Origin: Rhodococcus sp. P1Y
GTDB lineage: Bacteria > Actinomycetota > Actinomycetes > Mycobacteriales > Mycobacteriaceae
DNA length: 64,000 bases
Direction: 5' to 3'
NCBI RefSeq assembly: GCF_003641205.1
Contig: NZ_CP032762.1
Span: 5,228,001 to 5,292,000 of the forward strand
Below are positions 34,600 through 44,302 of this stretch, piece after piece. Position numbers and translations under genes: made by a program. Each line of letters starts with the position of its first letter. Position 1 is the stretch's first letter. Under the pieces are notes generated by a model. That model was not told the origin of the DNA, searched no databases, and was given only the letters and a program-made list of their open reading frames with translations.

Positions 34600-36045
34600 A
34601 TGGAGTTGGATTTCGAACGGTGTTACCGGGCCGTGTCAGCGAGGGACACCCGTTTCGACGGGCAGTTCTTCACGGCCGTGCGCACGACGGGCATCTACTG
34701 TCGCCCGTCGTGCCCGGCCACAACACCGAAGGCGAAGAACGTCTCGTTCGTTCCCACCTCAGCGGCCGCTCAGCAGGAGGGCTACCGCGCCTGCCGACGC
34801 TGCCAGCCCGATGCAACTCCCGGCTCACCGCACTGGAACATTCACTCGGACCTGACTTCTCGCGCTATGCGATTGATCTCCGACGGGGCCGTCGAGCGGG
34901 GTGGAGTCGACTCGCTCGCCGACACACTCGGCTATTCGACACGCCAACTCACCCGCGTCCTCACCGCCGAAATCGGAGCCGGTCCTCTCGCGCTCGCCCG
35001 CGCACACCGCGCCCACACGGCGCGAACGCTGATCCAGACGACGGACATGTCGATGAGCGACATCGCCTTCGCCTCGGGATTCTCCAGCGTCCGTCAGTTC
35101 AACGACACCGTGCGTGAAGTCTTCGCAGTCAACCCCACCACGCTGCGTGACGAGGCATCGAGGAAGAAGACGGTCTCGTCGAACGGCACTGTCACCGTCC
35201 GGCTCCCGTACCGGCAACCGCTGGACCGCGGGTGGCTCGAATGGTTCCTCTCGGGCCATGCGGTGCCCGGCAGCGAGAGCTTCGACGCGGGCGTGTACCG
35301 ACGCTCCCTCCGACTCCCCCACGGCCATGGCGTCGTCGGTCTCAGGATCGAGGACGGATACGTCGACACCACACTCAGCCTGCAGGACATGCGCGATCTG
35401 GCACCTGCAGTCGCGCGGATCCGTCATCTTCTCGACCTCGATTCCGACCCCGAAGCAATCGACTCGGCGCTGGGCGAGGACACTGCACTTGCGCCGAACA
35501 TACGCTTGCACAGCGGTATTCGAGTTCCAGGCAATGTCGACGGTGACGAACTTCTGCTGCGGACGATGATCGGCCAGCAGATATCCCTCGGCGCTGCGGC
35601 GACACACACGGCCAGATTGGTCGAGGCGTTGGGTTCGCACATCGAGGACCCGCTCGGCGGGAACATCACCCGGTTGTTCCCCAGCTCGGCGATCATCGCC
35701 GAACGCGGTCACGAGGTCCTCACCGGGCCCAAGGCTCGGGTGGAGGCCATCATCGGAGTCGCCGAGGCGCTGGCGTCGGGCAAGCTCGTTCTGCACACGG
35801 CGTTGCCCGCCGACGAACTGGAGCGAGATCTACTCGCCTTGAAAGGAATCGGACCGTGGACTGCGCGCTACGTCGTGATGCGTATGCTCGCCGACCCCGA
35901 CGTCCTGCTCGACACCGACCTCGTCGTTCGCCAGGGCGCCGAAGCACTCGGCATTTCGCTGAAGGAATCGCACCGCTGGGCGCCGTGGCGTTCGTACGTC
36001 TCGATGCACCTGTGGAACATCGCACTCGAAAGAAGGAAATCATGA
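34600..36045 (+). CDS. alkA: Ada-like/AlkA fusion DNA-3-methyladenine glycosylase
   Basis: A 481-residue three-part protein. Residues 1-75: Ada-type methylphosphotriester-sensing zinc domain (TGIYCRPSCPA, YRACRRCQPD). About 80-180: AraC-type helix-turn-helix pair (MSMSDIAFASGFSSVRQFN). About 195-481: AlkA glycosylase with helix-hairpin-helix (LLALKGIGPWTARYVVMR) and catalytic Asp (DTDLVVRQG). It both senses methylated DNA and excises alkylated bases, like the mycobacterial AlkA. It overlaps ogt by 4 bases, forming an adaptive-response-like operon. Confidence 0.94.
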   Translation: MELDFERCYRAVSARDTRFDGQFFTAVRTTGIYCRPSCPATTPKAKNVSFVPTSAAAQQEGYRACRRCQPDATPGSPHWNIHSDLTSRAMRLISDGAVERGGVDSLADTLGYSTRQLTRVLTAEIGAGPLALARAHRAHTARTLIQTTDMSMSDIAFASGFSSVRQFNDTVREVFAVNPTTLRDEASRKKTVSSNGTVTVRLPYRQPLDRGWLEWFLSGHAVPGSESFDAGVYRRSLRLPHGHGVVGLRIEDGYVDTTLSLQDMRDLAPAVARIRHLLDLDSDPEAIDSALGEDTALAPNIRLHSGIRVPGNVDGDELLLRTMIGQQISLGAAATHTARLVEALGSHIEDPLGGNITRLFPSSAIIAERGHEVLTGPKARVEAIIGVAEALASGKLVLHTALPADELERDLLALKGIGPWTARYVVMRMLADPDVLLDTDLVVRQGAEALGISLKESHRWAPWRSYVSMHLWNIALERRKS

Positions 36046-36548
36046 CCGCTGGGATCGCGACGTCAGCTACCACCGACACACCGATCGGCCCGTTCACCAC
36101 GATCGTCGATTCGGCCGGGTCCGTGCTGGCATCAGGCTGGACGGAGTCGATCGACGAGCTTGCACCGTTGATTCACCGCACACTTCGCCCCACCGACATC
36201 CGCCAGGCAGGTGATCTCGGCAGCGTGACCGAGGCAGTCGACGCCTATCACCGCGGCGATTTCACTGCGATCGACGGCATTCCGGTGAGCCAAGTGTCAG
36301 GCGAATTCCTCGTCCACGCATGGACTGTTCTACGAAAGGTTCCGGCAGGCGCACCCGTCACCTATTCGGAGTTCGCGGCACTGTCGGGACGCCCTGCCGC
36401 CATCCGGGGCGCAGCATCCGCGTGCGCTCGCAACGCTGCGGCGCTGTTCGTGCCCTGCCATCGAGTGTTCAGGATCGGCGGCGGCATGGGCGGATTTCGC
36501 TGGGGTCTACCGGCAAAGCAGTGGCTGCTCGCGCACGAGCAAGGGTGA
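36042..36548 (+). CDS. ogt: Methylated-DNA-[protein]-cysteine methyltransferase
   Basis: A 168-residue suicide repair protein that moves methyl groups from O6-methylguanine to its own cysteine. The active-site motif PCHRV is intact (LFVPCHRVFRIGGG), preceded by the helix-turn-helix region VTYSEFAALSGRPAAIRGAASACARN. It starts inside the stop codon of alkA (ATGA), so the two repair activities are translationally coupled. The length is standard for Ogt. Confidence 0.93.
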   Translation: MTAGIATSATTDTPIGPFTTIVDSAGSVLASGWTESIDELAPLIHRTLRPTDIRQAGDLGSVTEAVDAYHRGDFTAIDGIPVSQVSGEFLVHAWTVLRKVPAGAPVTYSEFAALSGRPAAIRGAASACARNAAALFVPCHRVFRIGGGMGGFRWGLPAKQWLLAHEQG

Positions 36549-36654
36549 TCGGGATACGCAGACGTTAGAGTCACTCGGGTACAGCGAGCGTGGGCGGTCA
36601 CCACAAGTGGTCCCCCGAGTTCGCACCCAGCCCACGAACAGAAGGATCTTCGAC

Positions 36655-37896
36655 GTGACTGAGCAGGCAGCGCCCGGTGTGAAATCGGGGCGCGATCGGG
36701 GTGACCTCATCGGCGTCGGCGGGATCTGGTTGGCCAAGTGGTCGCTGATACTCGTCTCCGTCGCAGCAGGTGCGTGGGTTCTGGGATGGTTGATCTCGTC
36801 GCTGTGGGTGATCATCCTTCCGGCTCTTCTCGCGATCATCGTCGCGACCGTCCTGTGGCCGCCGACGAAGTGGATGATGCGGGTCGGCCTCCCACCTGCG
36901 CTGTCCGCTACCGCCGCGCTGGTGGTGTTCTTCCTCGTCATCGGCGGCATCATCACGCTCATCGTCCCGTCGGTCGCCGATTCGGCGCCGGAATTGGTCG
37001 ACAAGGCATCCGCCGGTGTTTCGCAGGTGCAGAACTGGCTCAAGGGTCCTCCGATAAACCTGCAGGACGAACAGATCGACAATGCCGTCTCGGCCATCAC
37101 GTCAAGGCTCCAGGACAGCGGCACCGCCATCGCATCCGGTGTTTTCACGGGTGTGTCGGCAGCAGGCTCCATCCTGGTAACGCTTGCTCTCGTCCTCGTT
37201 CTGACCTTCTTCTTCGTCAAGGACGGCACGAAGTTCATTCCGTGGCTGCATGGATTCGCCGGTGGGCGCGCAGGTACGCACCTTGCCGAGGTCCTCGCCA
37301 GAATGTGGACGACGCTCGGCGGATTCATTCGTACCCAGGCAATCGTGAGTTTGATCGACGCCTTCTTCATCGGACTGGGACTGGTGATCCTCGGGGTGCC
37401 CCTGGCGCTGGTTCTCGCCACTCTGACGTTCCTCGGCGGCTTCATCCCCATTGTCGGTGCGTTCGTTGCAGGTGCCCTGGCAGTGCTGGTCGCACTGGTT
37501 GCGAACGGTCCGACCACCGCGCTGATCGTCCTCGTCATCATCCTGGCGGTGCAGCAACTGGAAGGCAATGTGCTGCAACCGATCCTGCAGAGTCGCAGCA
37601 TGAACCTGCATCCGGCGATCGTGTTGCTCGCGGTCACCGGAGGCAGCTCGGTATTCGGAATCATCGGCGCATTCCTCGCCGTCCCCGCCGCCGCGACGGC
37701 CGCAGTTCTCATTCGCTACGTCTCGGAAGAGATCGACAAGCGCTCCGACGAGGCGAATCAACGCGAGCTCGAAACTCAGGCTCCCGATCCCGCCGATCTG
37801 GTGACCGACGAAGACGGCAACAACAAGGACGCGCCGAAGAAGACGAACCCACAGGACTCCCAGAAGGACGCAGATCAGGACGCAGCGAAGAGCTGA
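36655..37896 (+). CDS. AI-2E family (YdiK/PerM-like) membrane protein
   Basis: A 413-residue permease-like protein with about eight helices: GWLISSLWVIILPALLAIIVA near the start, FFFVKDG in the middle, then IGLGLVILGVPLALVLATLTFLGGFIPIVGAFVAG and EGNVLQPILQSRSMNLHP, hallmark segments of the AI-2E/UPF0118 family. The tail (about 350-413) is acidic and rich in Lys, Gln and Asp. Despite the family name, quorum-signal export is proven for few members. The GTG start is preceded by AAGGA. Its last 22 bases overlap sbcC, which runs opposite. Confidence 0.9.
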   Translation: MTEQAAPGVKSGRDRGDLIGVGGIWLAKWSLILVSVAAGAWVLGWLISSLWVIILPALLAIIVATVLWPPTKWMMRVGLPPALSATAALVVFFLVIGGIITLIVPSVADSAPELVDKASAGVSQVQNWLKGPPINLQDEQIDNAVSAITSRLQDSGTAIASGVFTGVSAAGSILVTLALVLVLTFFFVKDGTKFIPWLHGFAGGRAGTHLAEVLARMWTTLGGFIRTQAIVSLIDAFFIGLGLVILGVPLALVLATLTFLGGFIPIVGAFVAGALAVLVALVANGPTTALIVLVIILAVQQLEGNVLQPILQSRSMNLHPAIVLLAVTGGSSVFGIIGAFLAVPAAATAAVLIRYVSEEIDKRSDEANQRELETQAPDPADLVTDEDGNNKDAPKKTNPQDSQKDADQDAAKS

Positions 37897-40865
37897 AGTC
37901 TCGACCCGTCTCGCTCGCGAATCACGTGCAGGCGACTCGGAATGCGTTGGCGCATCTCGTCGACGTGACTGACGATGCCGACGACCCGACCGCCTGCACG
38001 CAGCTCGTCGAGGACGCCCATAACCGATTCGAGCGTATCGGCGTCGAGCGTTCCGAATCCTTCGTCGATGAACATGGTGTCGAGCACAACTCCGCCGGAT
38101 TCGGCCGCGACGACGTCGGCGAGGCCGAGCGCGAGCGACAACGACGCCAGGAACGATTCTCCGCCCGACAAGGTCTTTGCGGAACGAGTGACGCCGGTGT
38201 AGTCGTCGCGGATGTCGAGACCGAGACCGCCTCGCCGCCCGCGTGATTCGGCCTCGTCCGAATGAACGAATTCGTACCGCCCCGACGACATCCGCCGGAG
38301 TCGAGCCGACGCAGACTCCGCAACGTCTTCCAGCCTCGACGCCAGGACGTACGAGCGGAGCGACATCTTGCGCGCGTTCTGGCCGCGGCCGGCGACGACA
38401 TCTGCGAGCGCCGCGAGTTCGTCGTGCCTTGCCTGCATCGGTGCTGCGCGGTCCACCGCCGCCCACAATTGCGCCGTCAACTCCTCGAGCTGCTCGGTCC
38501 TGCGCTTGCATTCAGCGTGCGTCGCCACAGCCGCGTGCAATTCGACGGCTGCAGCGTCGACGGCGATCTTCGCCGCTTCGGTGTCGACCGGCTCGTCGTC
38601 TCCGACAGCGGCGATCGCAGGCTCGGCGAGCACTTGTTCGGCGTGTGCCCTGACGTCGTTGGCCTTCGCGATCTGCTTCTCGATCGACGCGGCCCGCGCA
38701 GAGGTTACGACTGCGCGTGCCGCTTCCTCGGCCGACGCGAAACCCGATTCAGCCACCAGCGACGCGAGCCGATCGGCGAGATCGTGTGCCGCCGAGGTCT
38801 TGCCGGCCGCGTCGGTGCGTGTGTCGAGCACCTCGGTCGACAGCGCGATCAATGCTTCCAACCGGCCGAGAAGACGATCGATGCTCGTAGTGCCGTCGAC
38901 CCTGTCGGCAATGCGGCTTCTCATCTCGCGCACGTTCATCGAGACCTGTGCAGCCCGCGCCTCGATTCCGGCGGCCGTCGACTGAAGTTCGGCGATCGAC
39001 GCCGCCAGTCGTTGGTCTTCGCCGCGCAGTTTCGCGAGCCTTGCCTGGAGGCGGTCGCGCGCTGCCGCCGCTGCACGTGCCGCTGTGAGCGCCGAGGTAA
39101 TGCCGTCGAGTGACCCGATGAGCTCGGCACTGTCTCGGTCGCCCGACTGTTCCGCGAGCACATCGCGCGCACGCAGCAGAGCCGCGACCTCGGCGGCCTT
39201 CTTCTCCGCGATGGTTCCTGCTCGCCGCTCGCTCGCTGCTGCGTCGGCCTCGTCGTCCTTGGTGACGGTGGATTCCGCCGCGTGAGTCGGATCGGGGTGC
39301 GTGGACGAACCGCACACCCCGCACGGCTCGCCCTCGACCAGCCGCATTGCGAGTTCTGCGGCCATCCCCGACAGTCGCTGCTCACGAAGATCGAGAGTGT
39401 AGCTGCGGGCGTCGTTGTAGGTGCCCACTGCTACGTGATGCGCCTTCTCGGCAACGACGAGCCTCTTGCGCGTCTTGGCCAGTTCGATGGCGGCTTCCAC
39501 TGCGCGAGTGATGCGCGCGGAATCGGCCTCGAGCGAGGGAATCTCGGCCGCTGCCTCGACCGCCGCGTGCAGTTCGGTCTCGGCGGTTGTGATGGCGGTC
39601 GGCAGAGTCGAGCGCTCGGTCCGGCGCGATCCCAGTTCGCGTTCTACGACCGCGAGTTCGGTGGCGAGAGCTTTCGCGGTCCGGTCCTCGGCGTCAGCTC
39701 TACGCGCGAGGACGCGGAGTTCCTCCAGCGCGGCCACCTCGGTGGTCCAGGTGCGAACCGCAGTCGCCACCAGTGCCCGATCGGCGAGGATGTCGCGCCC
39801 TGATGCGGAAAGACCGTCCAGAACTACGCTCGAACCGTCGATCTCCTCGAACTTCTGGTGCACCCTGGCAGCTGTGCGTACCGCCGTGGCAGCCATCGAC
39901 TCCGCCGCGGCGAGTTCGCTTGCCAGCGCGGCGACGGGACCCGCGGCCACCGAACGTTCCACTTCCAGGCGTAGTGCCTCCCGCTCGGATGCGCCCGCGT
40001 GAAACTCCGCAAGTTGTTCCTGCGCGATTCTTCGACGGGCGTGCAGGTCGCGGGCGAGCTCGAGTTGTTTGAGGTCGGCGACAGCAGCTTCCGAAGTGAT
40101 GCGCGCGCTTGCCAGCACCTCACTCGACCGAACGTATGCGCCGCGCGCGGCGTCGAGCACGTCGCTCGCCCACTCGACCGGCTGCACATCGAGTTGTTCT
40201 TCCTCACCGGACGCCGTCGATATTTGGCCCAGGAGCTTGTCCGTCGCAATACGACTGCTGTCCAACTGTGCGGCGCTCACTCGGCGGGCATCGGCGAACC
40301 ATTCCTCGATGTCGCCGAACCTGCTGGTATCGAACAGGCGCTCGAGCAGATTGCCTCGCTCGTCGCTGTCTGCCCGCAGGAAGCGTGCGAACTCACCTTG
40401 AGGAAGAAGGACGACTTGAAAGAACTGGTCTGCGCTCATGCCGAGCGCCACACCGACCGCGTCGCCGATTTCGTCGAGGCGGGTCAGATTCTGGCTCGAA
40501 CCGTCGAGCCACGTGAGCGACGCCTTTGCGTTCTGCTTCGTTGTCCCGTCGCCGCGCTTCTTCGGCCTGAAGAACTCGGGACTCCGCACTATCCGCACCC
40601 GTCGGCCACCCAATGTTGCGTCGAGCGTGACCGTCGGCACGGCACCGGGTTCCGCGTGATCGGAGAGTAGGCGTTTACCGTCCTTGCGCGCCCCTGGGAC
40701 TGTGCCGTACAGCGCGAACGCGACGGCATCGAGGATGGTCGTCTTTCCAGCCCCGGTCTGACCGTGGAGCAAGAACAATCCGTCGGCGCCGAGTGCGTCG
40801 AAGTCAACCGACTCCGACCGTGCGAACGGCCCGAATGCAGTGATTTCCAGCTTGTGCAGCCTCAC
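37875..40865 (-). CDS. sbcC: Exonuclease subunit SbcC
   Basis: A 996-residue SMC-like ATPase, partner of SbcD in removing DNA hairpins and protein-blocked ends. Walker A is GQTGAGKTTILDAV near the N-terminus; long coiled coils fill the centre, with the zinc hook EPCGVCGSS at about residue 519; the C-terminal lobe has the signature LSGGES and Walker B-type FIDEGFGTLD. It overlaps sbcD by 4 bases. Complete, no truncation. Confidence 0.95.
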   Translation of the reverse strand: MRLHKLEITAFGPFARSESVDFDALGADGLFLLHGQTGAGKTTILDAVAFALYGTVPGARKDGKRLLSDHAEPGAVPTVTLDATLGGRRVRIVRSPEFFRPKKRGDGTTKQNAKASLTWLDGSSQNLTRLDEIGDAVGVALGMSADQFFQVVLLPQGEFARFLRADSDERGNLLERLFDTSRFGDIEEWFADARRVSAAQLDSSRIATDKLLGQISTASGEEEQLDVQPVEWASDVLDAARGAYVRSSEVLASARITSEAAVADLKQLELARDLHARRRIAQEQLAEFHAGASEREALRLEVERSVAAGPVAALASELAAAESMAATAVRTAARVHQKFEEIDGSSVVLDGLSASGRDILADRALVATAVRTWTTEVAALEELRVLARRADAEDRTAKALATELAVVERELGSRRTERSTLPTAITTAETELHAAVEAAAEIPSLEADSARITRAVEAAIELAKTRKRLVVAEKAHHVAVGTYNDARSYTLDLREQRLSGMAAELAMRLVEGEPCGVCGSSTHPDPTHAAESTVTKDDEADAAASERRAGTIAEKKAAEVAALLRARDVLAEQSGDRDSAELIGSLDGITSALTAARAAAAARDRLQARLAKLRGEDQRLAASIAELQSTAAGIEARAAQVSMNVREMRSRIADRVDGTTSIDRLLGRLEALIALSTEVLDTRTDAAGKTSAAHDLADRLASLVAESGFASAEEAARAVVTSARAASIEKQIAKANDVRAHAEQVLAEPAIAAVGDDEPVDTEAAKIAVDAAAVELHAAVATHAECKRRTEQLEELTAQLWAAVDRAAPMQARHDELAALADVVAGRGQNARKMSLRSYVLASRLEDVAESASARLRRMSSGRYEFVHSDEAESRGRRGGLGLDIRDDYTGVTRSAKTLSGGESFLASLSLALGLADVVAAESGGVVLDTMFIDEGFGTLDADTLESVMGVLDELRAGGRVVGIVSHVDEMRQRIPSRLHVIRERDGSRLQLFAAS

Positions 40866-42058
40866 GCAGACTTCCCGAAGAGTTCGTACTGACCGCTTGC
40901 GGTATCAGCGGCAACCTCGTAGCGGCGAACGCTCGCCAAAGCCCGTTCCAGCAACGCTGTTTCGCTGTTGGTGGGCGCACTGCGCATGTCGGTGACGAAC
41001 GACGCCATGATCTCGGTGTCGGTACGCCCGCGCACCCGGTCGCGATAGCGGGCATCGGAATCCTGAGCAGGACGGTTCCATTCGAGATGAACGGCATAGG
41101 GGAACCGGCGCTGCAGCGACCTCATTGCGTCCACCGGGCGCACCGGGTCGGTCAGTACCGCAGAGACGTAATGATGTTCGGCGTCGGCGAACCGCTCGTC
41201 CGCCAAGAGTTCCTCGACCGTGCCCTCGATTCGACTGAGCCCGCGGACCACAGGGAGATCGACGCGGTCGACGGTGGCGAGACCCTCGGCGGCGAGTTCG
41301 ACTATCCAGACAGCTTTGTTGTGGCTGCGCTCGCCGAACGAGTACGGCAGCGGCGAACCGGAGTATCGAACACCCGTCGACAACGTCTGAGGAGAGTGCA
41401 GGTGGCCGAGTGCTACGTAATCCACGCCGTCGAACGACGAGGCGGGTACGGTCTCGATGCCGCCCACGGAAATGGACCGTTCGGAACCCGTCGCCTCACC
41501 GCCGACGACGAACGCATGGGCCAGCACGACTGATCTGACGGACGTGGCATCCGCACGGCGCTCCTGTAGATCGGCATTCACCCGCGCCATGGCCGCGTCG
41601 AGAACCTCCGTGTGCGAGCGCGCGGCCGGTATGTCGAGTTCGATACGCGTGGTTTCCGGTTCGAGGTAGGGAATCCCGTAGAAGGCAACAGGCCCGAACT
41701 CGTCGCTCACGATTACCGGGGTGCCCACTTCCGAGACTCGCGTCATCAGGTGCAAACCACCCGCCGACGCGAACGCTGCGCCCGCTCCGAGTCGGGCAGG
41801 CGAATCGTGGTTACCCGACGTGGCGACTATGACGGCACCTGCCGCACGGATGGCTTCCAGTCCCCTGTTGCACACGAGGACGGCGTCGGCGCTGGGAACC
41901 GCGCGATCGTAGATGTCGCCCGGAACGACGACGACGTCGATTGCATGCATCTTGGTGAGATCCGCGATGGCCGCCAGGGCAGCGGCCTGATCGGCGAGCA
42001 GATCGGTGCCGTGGAACGTGCGCCCGATGTGCCAGTCCGAGGTGTGCAGGATCTTCAT
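40862..42058 (-). CDS. sbcD: Exonuclease subunit SbcD
   Basis: Metallophosphoesterase (398 residues) nuclease subunit of the SbcCD complex. Motifs: HTSDWHIGR, VVPGDIYDR, TSGNHDSPARLG, VVLAHAF, and ALGHLHSPQ, which hold the two manganese ions. The capping domain follows. ATG at 42058 begins the family N-terminus MKILHTSDW; the frame upstream is not coding. First gene of the sbcD-sbcC operon. Confidence 0.95.
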   Translation of the reverse strand: MKILHTSDWHIGRTFHGTDLLADQAAALAAIADLTKMHAIDVVVVPGDIYDRAVPSADAVLVCNRGLEAIRAAGAVIVATSGNHDSPARLGAGAAFASAGGLHLMTRVSEVGTPVIVSDEFGPVAFYGIPYLEPETTRIELDIPAARSHTEVLDAAMARVNADLQERRADATSVRSVVLAHAFVVGGEATGSERSISVGGIETVPASSFDGVDYVALGHLHSPQTLSTGVRYSGSPLPYSFGERSHNKAVWIVELAAEGLATVDRVDLPVVRGLSRIEGTVEELLADERFADAEHHYVSAVLTDPVRPVDAMRSLQRRFPYAVHLEWNRPAQDSDARYRDRVRGRTDTEIMASFVTDMRSAPTNSETALLERALASVRRYEVAADTASGQYELFGKSA

Positions 42059-42140
42059 GGAATACGACGCTAACCGGACCCACCGACAAACTCGGCTAGG
42101 CGCCGCGGCCTGTCGGTGCCCTCGTGCATCATCTGCACTC

Positions 42141-43307
42141 ATGAACGCACTCGCTGCTCTCGGCATGGTTTTCGCCCTCGTCGTCGGCTGCGCCATCGGG
42201 TGGTTGCTGCACGCATCGAGGGTCGGCGACCGAGCGGTGCGAGCCGAAGCGCAATTGGCTGCGCTCCGCGACAACGAGGCACTGCTTCGCCGCTCCCTGT
42301 CGGCGGTCAACGAGGACTCGGCGCGGCGGCATTCGGGTGCCATCGGCCAACAGGTGTCCCATCTCGTCGAACCGCTGCACGACGCCGTCGACGCCCTCAC
42401 CGAGCACGTGCGTCAGGTCGAGCACAACCGGATCCGTGCCTACGCCGGGCTCAGCGAGCAGGTGACCGGTATGCACCGAGCGTCGGTGCAGTTGTCCACT
42501 CAGACCTCACAGCTGGTCACTGCCCTTCGGGCCCCACAGATCCGCGGTCGATGGGGAGAGATGCAGCTCGAGCGCGTGGTGGAGCTCGCAGGGATGGTCA
42601 AGCATTGCGACTTCGACACTCAGGTGGCGAGGAACGGGGTCCGACCCGACATGATCGTCCGTCTCGCCGGCGGGCGTCAGATCGTGGTGGACGCCAAGGT
42701 TCCGTTCGCCGCGTATCTCGACGCCGCGCAGGAAGAAGACCCGGACCGTCGAGACAAGCAGATGACGCGCCATGCTCGGCACCTCAGGACGCACGTCGAC
42801 CAGCTGGCCGCCAAAGAATACTGGCGATCCTTCGAGCCGACGCCCGAGTTCGTCGTGCTGTTCGTCCCTGGGGACCCCTTCCTCGACGCCGCGCTGACAT
42901 CGGACTCGTCTCTGCTCGAATACGCTTTCACCAGAAACGTGATACTTGCCACGCCCACCACTTTGGTCGCGCTACTGCGGACGGTTGCGTACACCTGGAA
43001 GCAGGAGTCGCTCGCCGAGGACGCTGCGCGGATACAGGAACTCGGGCGCGAGCTGTACACCCGACTCGGAGTGGTTTCGTCGCACCTCGACAAGCTCGGC
43101 AGCCACATCGGCAAGGCCGTCGACTCGTACAACGCGACGGTGTCCTCGGTCGACGCCCGCGTCGGCGTCACCGCCAGAAAGCTCCACGAACTCGAACTGT
43201 TCGACGCCGATGTGGTCGACGTACGGCGGGTGGACGCCAGGCCGAGAGTGTCCGATTCGTCGCACTCGTTCGGCCAGTTCGGTCATGTCGACGACGCGGT
43301 GGGGTGA
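42141..43307 (+). CDS. rmuC: DNA recombination protein RmuC
   Basis: A 388-residue RmuC-family protein: an N-terminal membrane helix (MVFALVVGCAIGWLLHA), a coiled coil (about 45-135), then the nuclease-like fold with APQIRGRWGEMQLERVVELAGM, PDMIVRLAGGRQIVVDAKVPF and the C-terminal KLGSHIGKAVDSYN. RmuC limits inversions and other illegitimate recombination; biochemistry is little known. Divergent from sbcD, 82 bases between starts. Confidence 0.93.
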   Translation: MNALAALGMVFALVVGCAIGWLLHASRVGDRAVRAEAQLAALRDNEALLRRSLSAVNEDSARRHSGAIGQQVSHLVEPLHDAVDALTEHVRQVEHNRIRAYAGLSEQVTGMHRASVQLSTQTSQLVTALRAPQIRGRWGEMQLERVVELAGMVKHCDFDTQVARNGVRPDMIVRLAGGRQIVVDAKVPFAAYLDAAQEEDPDRRDKQMTRHARHLRTHVDQLAAKEYWRSFEPTPEFVVLFVPGDPFLDAALTSDSSLLEYAFTRNVILATPTTLVALLRTVAYTWKQESLAEDAARIQELGRELYTRLGVVSSHLDKLGSHIGKAVDSYNATVSSVDARVGVTARKLHELELFDADVVDVRRVDARPRVSDSSHSFGQFGHVDDAVG

Positions 43308-43327
43308 ACAGCCGCTAACCTCGATGG

Positions 43328-44290
43328 GTGTCTACCTCCCAACGTGCCCGTTCCGGGGTACCGCTGGATCAACGTTCAGCAATCGCATCCGTGCCAGGCG
43401 TCCCTGCTTGGGGGGCAGTGGCGATCGCCGTCGGCGCAACATTTCTGGGTTTCGTCATCGACGCGGCGCGGGGTTCCGAGCTGACGTCTGCATTCGCGTC
43501 GCTGTACATCATCGGGATCGTCGCCGCAGTCGTGTTGGTCAGATATCGCGGCCTTTTCACCGCCATCGTCCAGGCGCCACTGATCCTCTTCGTCGCCGTT
43601 CCGCTGTCGTATCAGTACTTGACAGAGAACGCGGGAACCAGCCTGAAGGATCTCCTTCTCAACCTTGCGATCCCGCTGGTAAATCGCTTCCCGATCATGC
43701 TGCTCGGAACGATTCTCGCGGTTGCCGTCGGTGCCGCTCGGGTCTTCCTGAAGAAGCAGTCGTCACACGCGCCTGCCGGAGCGGCCAAGCGAACGGTGCG
43801 TGATCGAGCCAAGGAGACTCGTGACCGCTCTCAGCAGAACCGAGCACAGTCGCGGGAGAACCGGGCTCGCCCCGACGAGTCACGCTCACGCCGCGTGGCT
43901 ACAACACCGGAGGGCCGGGCACCGGAGACTCGAGCTTCACACAGTAGAGGCGCCGAGGCCGCACCACGATCGCGCCGAGCCGAGCCCACAACCGCTCCCA
44001 CCGAGGGCCGTCGCGCCCGGCGGGAGCGTCTGGAACCGCAGTACGATCGCCCTGCCGCCGATCCCTACCGTCCCGAGCGAAGCGCTGCCAGGCCTGAGCG
44101 AAGCGTCGCCAGGCCCGACCGCGATGCCGAGCCGACGCGCAGACCAGCTCCGCGTCCGCAGCCGCCGCGTGTTCCGCGCCCGCCCGAGGTCGACCCGTAC
44201 TCTGCACCCCGCGCAGCAACGCCGAGCGGCACCCACATCCCGCCTCATCCAGTTCCGCAGGTGCGGTACCGGGATCGCGGAGACGCCTGA
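43328..44290 (+). CDS. DUF6542 membrane protein with Arg-rich tail
   Basis: A 320-residue protein. The first part (about 25-140) has four membrane helices of the DUF6542 type (VPAWGAVAIAVGATFLGFVIDA, ASLYIIGIVAAVVLV, APLILFVAVPLSYQYL, PIMLLGTILAVAVGAARVF). The second half is low-complexity, very rich in Arg, Pro, Ala and Glu (RDRSQQNRAQSRENRARP), probably disordered and cytoplasmic. Equivalent proteins flank ispH in mycobacteria. No function is known. The GTG start at 43328 has only a weak ribosome-binding site. Confidence 0.82.
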   Translation: MSTSQRARSGVPLDQRSAIASVPGVPAWGAVAIAVGATFLGFVIDAARGSELTSAFASLYIIGIVAAVVLVRYRGLFTAIVQAPLILFVAVPLSYQYLTENAGTSLKDLLLNLAIPLVNRFPIMLLGTILAVAVGAARVFLKKQSSHAPAGAAKRTVRDRAKETRDRSQQNRAQSRENRARPDESRSRRVATTPEGRAPETRASHSRGAEAAPRSRRAEPTTAPTEGRRARRERLEPQYDRPAADPYRPERSAARPERSVARPDRDAEPTRRPAPRPQPPRVPRPPEVDPYSAPRAATPSGTHIPPHPVPQVRYRDRGDA

Positions 44291-44302
44291 CGAGTGGAGT
44301 GA

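Noticed and set aside
36655..37896. Quorum-sensing (AI-2) export function
   Set aside because: The AI-2E family name is broad and no luxS or lsr genes are present; kept as a family-level call.
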